16,376 nt of DNA from Conidiobolus incongruus B7586. Its lineage: Eukaryota; Entomophthoromycota; Entomophthoromycetes; Entomophthorales; Conidiobolaceae. The translations under genes and the position numbers were made by a program. How positions within the stretch are numbered: the stretch's first letter is position 1; each line of letters opens with the position of its first letter. The notes below the pieces were generated by a model. It did not search any database. It was given only the letters and a program-made list of their open reading frames with translations, and was not told the origin of the DNA. Positions 9,725 to 16,376 of this stretch are shown piece by piece. Location of the stretch: the NCBI GenBank assembly GCA_000697335.1, contig JNEM01006151.1, positions 1 through 16,376 on the forward strand, read 5' to 3'.

Positions 9725-10316
9725 TTTTGAATTTAATTTTATAATATAATATATTTTTTAATAAATATTAATATATTTCTATAATTTTTAAAGGTTATTT
9801 ATAACTTTATATTGAAAAACCTATTTATTTTAGAAATATTTAATAACAAAATTACCACAATTAAATTCAAAAATTAATCAATCCATTATAGATTTGATAA
9901 AGTTCTTTATTATCAATATATCAACGATGCTTTCAAATTAATTCAATATATATTAGAAATTCTTTATAAGATCATTTATTACATAGTGAAATCATTGTCT
10001 TAATCCAGTTTTCATTTATTGTATATTTCAACATTTCAATGATATTCAATAAATTCTTATTAAATATTAAAAAAGCTAGTAAAAATGAAAAATATGTTAA
10101 TATTACATGGGAATCAAAAAAATAAGAAATTGTTTAATTTTTGATTGTTTTTTTTATTTATTATACATTTTAAAAATAAAAATATACAAAATAAATAGGA
10201 AAATTTATAATTTTAAACTTTATATAATGTTTTTATTAAAAAATTATTATTGTAAAATTTATTATCAATATTAATATTATTCAAATAAAATAATAATTAT
10301 TAAAAATATTATATTT

Positions 10317-10335
10317 TGGTTTATTAAAAAAACCA
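10317..10335. repeat. Small inverted repeat (TGGTTT / AAACCA)
   Basis: Six-base perfect arms are separated by seven bases, and imperfect A/T pairing extends outward. It is the only G/C-containing hairpin in this stretch. No function can be assigned. Confidence 0.3.
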
Positions 10336-10495
10336 TAAATATTTTAAAATTATTTGGTATTCAAAAATAATTTATTATAATAATATTATATTTAAATTAA
10401 TTTTATTATTATTTAAATAATTTCAATGCTAAAAAGAAAATTTTTGAAAATTTTATTAAAATTTAAAAAATTAATTATATTTTTGATTTTTTATA

Positions 10496-10500
10496 ACTTT
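10496..10500. repeat. Left target-site duplication of the chromovirus
   Basis: ACTTT directly precedes the 5' LTR, and the same five bases follow the 3' LTR at 16219-16223. Five bases is a normal length for Ty3/Gypsy integration. In AT-rich DNA a chance match is possible, and the LTR edge could be placed a few bases differently. Confidence 0.55.
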
Positions 10501-10895
10501 TGTTAAGAGACTAATTCTTTAAATTCTTATATACACTTTCATATTATCCAATTATCTATAAATTATATGATTAATTTATACTTATATAGTTAAATTAATT
10601 GTATAAATAGTATTAAATTATTTAATAAATTAGGTTCTTTTTCTTCTTAATTCTTACTATTTTTTATTTTTACATTATTTCTAAGATTAAGACTATATTT
10701 TGTTAATATTATAGGATATTGGCACTACCTAATATAAATCTTAATATATCAGTGACTCATCTTAGTTTAAAGCTTAATTAAACTTTGTTTACACTTGCAC
10801 ACTATAGCTACATTATATTACTATATTCTATACACACTACTTTTATATTAAATCTTCTTCTATACTATATTAGTTTAACTACCACTATGTTTATA
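10501..10895 (+). repeat. 5' LTR of the chromovirus
   Basis: It begins TGTTAAGAGACTAATTC and aligns throughout with 15821-16218. A TATA-box candidate, TATAAATAG, lies at 10602-10610 and is followed by a pyrimidine-rich stretch. The right edge is set by comparison with the 3' LTR, the adjacent primer-binding-site candidate and the ACTTT duplication. The uncertainty is about five bases. Confidence 0.88.
10602..10610 (+). promoter_or_regulatory. TATA box candidate of the 5' LTR
   Basis: TATAAATAG is conserved at the corresponding place in the 3' LTR (15922-15930) and, on the minus strand, in the left LTR (286-294). Conservation across copies of different decay supports a promoter role for the element. 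Confidence 0.5.
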
Positions 10896-10910
10896 TAATA
10901 GCAATAATAA
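10896..10910 (+). other. Probable primer-binding site
   Basis: The sequence directly after the 5' LTR contains TAGCA at 10899-10903 in the position where initiator-methionine tRNA-type primer sites carry TAGCA. The remaining positions fit that type if G-to-A decay is allowed. This supports the LTR edge but is an inference. Confidence 0.4.
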
Positions 10911-10929
10911 AACTATTAAAAACCTACTA

Positions 10930-12060
10930 GAAATTAATAATTATTTATATTAAACCTAATTATTACTATTTTAAATTTTATCTATAATTTATTTTATTCA
11001 AATTTAATACTATATATTATAATACCACTAAAAAAAATACCCTCATATTATTTTAATAATGATAATAGCTTAATTATTGAGTGAATCTAAAACTTTAGTC
11101 TTTAAAAGCTTACTACCCTTTAAAAAGCTTATATTAGACAATTTCTAATAAAAAAAACATGTCTTAAAGAGTTTAAATTTAATAAACTAGCTACTTCACT
11201 ATAGTTAATATATTAAACCACCTCCTTAGTATTTTTAAAGATAAATTAACCACTTATGATAGTTTTAAAAACCTCTACAAGCTTAAAAACTACTTTAAAA
11301 ATATAAAGAATTACCTTAATTTAATTTTAAATAAAAATCTAAAGAATATCTTTAAATTAACCACTTTTTTTTAGAAAAATTTATTTATACTTGGTGGTTA
11401 ACTTATTACAAACTTAATCCTAAAAAATCTTCAGGAGGATAACTTACTATAAAAATACAAACTTTTAAACATTTAGAAAAAACCTTTAAAGAGAGGTATT
11501 ACCTAAAAAATTAAGTTTAATTAACAAAAGAAAAGTTTTCCTAACTTAAATAAAAAACTTCTATAAGATAATTAATTGAGAAATTTAATGAGATATATTT
11601 AAATATATTAATTATCACTGAAGAAAAACAAATCTACAAATTATTATAATACTTTAACCTTTAAGTAAAGCTTTAGTTAATTAATAGGGAATATTTTAAT
11701 AATATGTTTTTTTCTGACATTTGTGATATAACAATTATAATCAATAATATCCTTTACTTTATAATTAAATCTTCCTACCCTAAAAATTAATCTTTTAAAC
11801 TTTACTCTAACCCACTTAAGTTTCAAATAATAGATGTTTCTATTTTAAAGCTTCATGAGAAAACCTTTAATAAAAAAGTTAAAGCCTACTTGAGAATAAA
11901 CAAGGGTTGTTATTATTGCTGAAAAACTTAAGTTAACTATAAAGTTAATAAATACCTTTTAAAAAAGCAACATCTGTTTAATTTTTAATAATCTTAACCT
12001 AATAACCATAAATCAAACTTGAATAATATTAATATAACTTTAAAATCACCCCTTTTATAA
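10930..12060 (+). pseudogene. gag remains with a zinc-knuckle trace
   Basis: The region between primer site and protease is where gag lies in this family. It has no long open frame. A CYYC tetrad at 11908-11919, in basic, asparagine-rich context, looks like the first half of a CCHC zinc knuckle at the end of the nucleocapsid. The rest is too decayed to align by eye. Confidence 0.55.
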
Positions 12061-12126
12061 TTAGTTAGTATATTCTAATTTAATCCACAAAAATTCTAAT
12101 AAACTATTAATTCTACAAATTAAACT

Positions 12127-12342
12127 ATGTATACTAGAGAAATCCAACTGATTAAACTATTAGAAACTAGAAATATTCTAATAACTAATCCACCTTGTAA
12201 TTTTTTACCTTTAACTATCACCTTATTGTTTGTGTTAATTAATTCTTCTATAAATATACTTGTTAGTGTTTTAATTAATTCTAGTTGTTTTAATTATATT
12301 ATCTTTTCTTTTATTATTGTAAAGCTATCTTTACCTACTTAA
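12127..12342 (+). pseudogene. Retroelement aspartic protease remains
   Basis: A short surviving frame contains VLINSSCFNYIIFSFIIVK, which resembles the active-site region of Ty3/Gypsy proteases (hydrophobics, D-S/T-G-type core, then NFIS-type residues). It sits between the gag trace and the reverse transcriptase as expected. It is a fossil fragment and not a host gene. Confidence 0.6.
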
Positions 12343-12839
12343 AAAATCAACTTGATAATTAAATATACTAACAACTTAATAATATAAACATTTAACACTA
12401 TATCTAGATACTTATTATTATTTTTTAACTACTTTTAATATATTAAATTCCTAGTTAGCAATATTAGTTATAATTTTATATTAGGTTAAAATTAGTTTAA
12501 ATATCACAGTTTTATATTTATGAATATTACCCTAAAAGGTAACAAATTTATTTTTTTCATATTCCAAAAAAAATTAGTGGAATTAATCTTAAAAAACCTA
12601 TATTACCCTACTATAAAATTATTAAATACTATACCTAACACTAACTTTATAATTATAACAAATAATTCTATTATTATAAGTAAAAACTAATATAAAAAAT
12701 TAATATAAAAAACTAATTAAAAACCTTAATAATTTATAGTGATATATATTTGTTTATTATTTATTTATTAGTATTTTATTTGTTAATTTCAATAAAGTTA
12801 TATTTAATAACTATTTCTTATATAATATAATAAGTTAAT

Positions 12840-13570
12840 TTGCTAATGTTTTTGAATTTATAAATGGATTACCTTTTAAACACAATATTAAATATAAAAT
12901 TAAACTACTCTTTAGTATACAATTATATTTAAAGTTTACTTATCATTTATCTCTTGAATAATATTAAACTTTAAAAGAAGAAATCTAAAAACTACTTAAA
13001 AATAAATATATTAGATTTTTTTCCTTACTATAAGGATTTTTAATCCTCTTTATAAAAAAGGTTAATGGTGGTTAAAGACTATATATTAATAACTATGTTT
13101 TAAACTTTAAAACTATCAAGGATAAAATTTTATTATTAAACCTACATGATGTTAAAGTTAAACTACTTAAATTAACTATATTTACTAAATTAAATGTTAA
13201 GAATAAATATTATAACATTAGAGTTGAAGAAAATTTTATTTTTTTAACTACTTTCAATACTTTTTTAAGTTACTATAAATTTACTGTTATAAACTTTAAA
13301 TTGTGTAATACCCTTGTAACTTTTACTTAATTTATCAATTCCCTTTTTAACCTTGTTTTTAATAACTTTATTATTATATACTTTGATAATATCTTAATCT
13401 ATTTAAAAACTAAAGAAGAATATATTTAACATGTTAATTAAGTTTTACAAATTATTCAAGAATATAAATTATCTTTAAAACTATCAAAATATATTTTTAG
13501 TACCTTTTCTATTTTTTTCAATAGTTATATTGTTTCCTTTTAAGGAATTAATATTAATCTAACTAAACTC
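12840..13570 (+). pseudogene. Reverse transcriptase remains
   Basis: Recognisable blocks occur in order: a YHLSLE-like start near 12940, an IFTKLNVKNKYYNIRV block near 13178-13226, and a YFDNILIY block at 13379-13402 corresponding to the catalytic YxDD region followed by an LKTKEEYI stretch. These are characteristic of Ty3/Gypsy reverse transcriptases. The frame is broken many times. Confidence 0.8.
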
Positions 13571-13739
13571 AATAGTGTAAAAGCTTTTATTATACTTATA
13601 AATAAAGATTAACTTATGTTTTTACTTAGATTATTAAATTACTTTAAAGATTTTATTGATTCTTTTGTTGAACTTATTATTTTTTTTATTAATCTCTTGA
13701 AGAAAAACTCTTTTTTTAAATAAACCCCACTATACACTT

Positions 13740-14180
13740 TCTACATAAATACTTTAATTTTCTATATTACTAATGTGTTTGCTTTATTTATTTTTAATCT
13801 AAAACTACTTACTATTATTTTTACTAACTTTATTTTTTTTATAACTAGTAGATAGTTAACTTAGTTTGAATTTAATTTATATTTTACCTTATAAATATAA
13901 GATAAAATAATAAATAAAAGAGAATAGGTTGAGTTTAACTTTATAAATATTACCTTAAAACTAATAACATTCTAGTTAAGAAAAATAAAACCAACTGAAT
14001 TAAAATACCTAGTTTATAAATAAAAACTCTTTGCTTTAGTAGAAATAATCAAAAATCACTTATATTTCTTATCCTACAACTTTTCTTTAACACTTATAGA
14101 TTATAAATTACTTATCTACTTAAATACTCAAAAACATTTATTAAAAAGATAAGTTAAATAAATTAAAATTATCTAAGCTT
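13740..14180 (+). pseudogene. RNase H remains
   Basis: Downstream of the reverse transcriptase, blocks resembling the end of Ty3/Gypsy RNase H are visible, including KLFALVEIIKNHLYFLS near 14024-14074 and a TLIDYKLLIYL stretch near 14090-14125. It is decayed. Confidence 0.6.
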
Positions 14181-14379
14181 ACCTTTTCTTTATTTAATAT
14201 CTTTTAGGTTAATAAAATTATGTTGTAGATACTTTATTAGAAAATTTTACATACTTACCTTTTTATTCTAATTATAAAAATCTAGCAAATATTAACTTAA
14301 TAATTATTAATGAAGGAAATAAAAAATTTATTAAACTACTTTAAGAAACACTATTAAATAATGATTTCTTTATTTTAAT

Positions 14380-15300
14380 TAAAGAAGAACTCTTTAAACT
14401 ATTAGAAAACTAATTAAAATATGTTAAAAGATTTAAAATTATCAATAACTTACTATATTATAATAATTGTCTATATATTCCTAACATTCCTAAGATTTAA
14501 CAAACAATATTTAATGAATATTATAACTTACTAGTTAGAGAACATTAAAACTAGTTAAAAATTACTGAGAGAATTAAAACAAGGTATTACTAACTTTCCC
14601 TAATTAAATTAATTTGAAATAAACTAATATTTGTGATATATACTAAAGAACTAAATATAATACTCAACTAAAATATAGTAAACTTATTCTTTTATAAGTC
14701 CCTAATGAAATTTAATAACAAATCTAATTTAATTTCATAGAAATTCTTAAATCAACAAATAATTATAATAATTTACTAATTATAATTGATTTATTTTCCA
14801 AATATGTTTATTTTATTCCTTGTTTCAAAACTTCTATAGCTAAAAATATTACATAATTGTTATTCTCTAATATTTTTACCTATTATAAAATTCTACAAAC
14901 TATTGTATCTGATAAAAATATATGATTCAACTTTTAATTTTAGAAGTCACTATCCTTTTCCTTTAAAATTAACCTAACTACATCTACTACCAATTATTAT
15001 TAAATTAATAGACTTGCTGAAAAAACTATTAAAACCTTAAAGCAAATGATTAAAGTTTATATTAACACTAATTAATTAAATTAAGATACTTATATCTACC
15101 AACTCTAATATTTATTCAACACCTTTATCAACAAATCAACAGGTTTTAGCCTTTATTTTATTAATTATAATAAACATCCTAACTTAATAATTACTTTAAA
15201 ACTTTAAATCAACTTACCTTTAAACATTGTTGAATTTTAATTTAATATTAAATATATTAATTTTTTTGTTAAATTTAACTTAGAAGAAAATTAAAGGATT
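14380..15300 (+). pseudogene. Integrase remains
   Basis: The DDE core is visible as LIIIDLFSKYVYFIP at about 14776-14820, then an IVSDKNI block near 14900, then an LAEKTIKTLKQMIKVYI block near 15013-15063, the usual spacing of the three catalytic segments. Position after RNase H confirms the Ty3/Gypsy order. It is broken in many places. Confidence 0.78.
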
Positions 15301-15599
15301 ATAGAATAGCAATACTTAAAGTTATCTAGAAACCTTTTTAAATATAAAATTAACATGTTTGTATACTTAGAACAATTTACCTTTAAACCTACCCTATTTA
15401 AATCTAGCTTAAATCCCAAATACTTACTATTATATTATAATCCTTATAAAATTTAATTTATTGATTTAAATTTTAAAAATATTACCTTGGAATTATCTCT
15501 AACTTTGAAAATTAACCTTACCTTTCACATATCTAAAATTAAACCATACTTTAAAGATTTTAACACTTTTCTTAATTGATTAAAAATTTTAAAACTAGA

Positions 15600-15780
15600 T
15601 CTAATTATTAATTATAATAGAGAAGAAAAATACTATGTTAATTATATAATTAAATGTAAATCTATTAAGAATAAGTTTTATTTTTATATAAAATAGATAG
15701 GCTATCTTATTAAAAAAGTTACATAAGAACCTCTAAAAAATATTAAAAATACTTTAGCTTATTATACCTATTTGTAAAAA
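15600..15780 (+). pseudogene. Chromodomain remains at the end of integrase
   Basis: Near the end of pol, the readable pieces YYVNYIIKC (about 15631), KNKFYFYIK and IGYLIKKVT (about 15670-15720), then EPLKNIKN (about 15729), follow the chromodomain pattern of an aromatic start, a basic beta strand, a W-x-G-Y-type segment and an EP-x-x-N-type helix start. Chromodomains at this place define chromoviruses and direct integration toward heterochromatin. Confidence 0.7.
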
Positions 15781-15813
15781 TTTAAGGAGTGTGTCTCTTT
15801 TAAAAAACCTACT

Positions 15814-15820
15814 AAAGGAG
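15814..15820 (+). other. Polypurine tract candidate
   Basis: AAAGGAG lies directly before the 3' LTR start at 15821, the position where plus-strand synthesis is primed in LTR elements. Confidence 0.6.
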
Positions 15821-16218
15821 TATTAAAAGACTAATTCTTTAAATTCTTATATATACTTTCATATAATCTAATTAACTATAAATTATATGATTAATTTATA
15901 CTTATATAGTTAAATTAATTGTATAAATAGTATTAAATTATCTAATAAATTAGGTTTTTCTTTTTCCTCTCAATTTTTACTATTTTTTACTTTTACACTA
16001 TTTCTAAAATTAAGACTATATTCTATTAATGTTATAGGATATTAACACTACCTAATATAAATCTTAATATATTAGTGACTCATCTTAGTTTGAAGCTTAA
16101 TTAAACTTTGTTTACATTTGCACACTATAACTATATTATATTACCACATTATATGCACACTACTTTTATATTAAGTCTTCCTCTATATTATATTAGTTTA
16201 ACTACCACTACACTTATA
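15821..16218 (+). repeat. 3' LTR of the chromovirus
   Basis: It aligns along its full length with the 5' LTR, including TATAAATAG at 15922-15930, the AGCTTAATTAAACTTTGTTTACA segment's counterpart near 16093-16115 and the terminal CTACCACTACA region. In several places it retains C and G that the 5' copy has lost, and the reverse also occurs, so the two LTRs decayed independently. Confidence 0.9.
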
Positions 16219-16376
16219 ACTTTTAAATTAAATAAATAAAATAATTTAAAATAATATTTTTATTATTTTAATTGAAAAAATTATTTAACTATTTTAATAT
16301 CAATTATAAAAATTCATTATATATATTAATAGTTAAATTTAATTTGTTTAATAAAATATTAAAATAAATATCTTAT
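16219..16376. other. Right flank, AT-rich
   Basis: It begins with the ACTTT target duplication (16219-16223). The rest is simple A/T-rich sequence with no gene visible. Confidence 0.6.

Larger units (their letters stand above)
9691..10500. other. AT-rich intergenic region downstream of MED23
   Basis: I see no gene in this stretch. It contains a possible poly(A) signal just after MED23, homopolymer-rich A/T sequence, and a small inverted repeat TGGTTT/AAACCA at 10317-10335. The last five bases, ACTTT, are the likely target-site copy of the retroelement that follows. Confidence 0.6.
10501..16218 (+). mobile_element. Ty3/Gypsy chromovirus fossil, structurally complete but decayed
   Basis: About 5.7 kb, with LTRs at both ends, a probable primer-binding site at 10896, a purine tract before the 3' LTR and a five-base target duplication. 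The order gag, protease, reverse transcriptase, RNase H, integrase, chromodomain is that of Ty3/Gypsy chromoviruses. The coding parts carry many breaks (dozens) and are not functional. Decay is dominated by G:C to A:T change with CpA/TpG loss, so LTR divergence would overstate age. Clear LTR similarity to 1-394 shows that the family has had more recent activity. It lies 810 bp downstream of MED23 and reads away from it. Confidence 0.93.

Noticed and set aside
12127-12342. A 71-residue membrane-like host protein
   Set aside because: It lies between gag and reverse transcriptase remains of the chromovirus and matches the protease region. Its hydrophobic look comes from A/T-biased decay.
16214-16223. 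A ten-base target duplication TTATAACTTT instead of five bases
   Set aside because: The same ten bases precede the element (10491-10500), but five-base duplications are usual for this family, and TTATA also aligns with the end of the 5' LTR, so those five bases were assigned to the LTR.

Overview
The window looks like nuclear DNA of a fungus with a very AT-rich genome, probably an early-diverging (non-Dikarya) lineage. Three things support this. The two host genes are a CSL-family transcription factor and a full-length Mediator subunit MED23. The MED23 gene has two introns of only 54 and 55 bp. The flanking retrotransposon is a chromodomain-bearing Ty3/Gypsy element (chromovirus), common in fungi. 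From family knowledge, CSL genes are missing from Saccharomycotina and Pezizomycotina, and MED23 is missing from budding and fission yeast. The exact lineage is inference.

Layout. Bases 1-394 are a minus-strand LTR that still holds ordinary G and C. It abuts 395-779, an almost completely AT-converted older copy of the same LTR in the same orientation. Bases 780-3146 are AT-rich host intergenic DNA with slightly GC-richer patches near 1480-1640, 2230-2350 and 2740-3010. A single-exon CSL gene occupies 3147-5030. After a 276-bp spacer, the three-exon MED23 gene runs from 5307 to 9690 on the same strand. Bases 9691-10500 are gene-poor AT-rich sequence. Bases 10501-16218 are a structurally complete but heavily decayed chromovirus fossil: two LTRs of about 395 bp, a likely primer-binding site and polypurine tract, and recognisable gag, protease, reverse transcriptase, RNase H, integrase and chromodomain remains. 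The last 158 bases are AT-rich flank.

Both host genes act in transcription. CSL binds GTGGGAA-type sites, and MED23 is a Mediator tail subunit through which DNA-bound regulators contact RNA polymerase II. A TTCCCA core inside a kappaB-like decamer lies about 140 bp upstream of the CSL start, which makes autoregulation possible but unproven.

The most interesting signal is mutational. In the retroelement, C survives mainly before T or C, and G mainly after A, with CpA/TpG depleted and CpG absent from the block counted. The host intergenic block counted shows the opposite pattern. This resembles repeat-induced point mutation (RIP), a process described mainly in Pezizomycotina, yet the gene content argues against that group.
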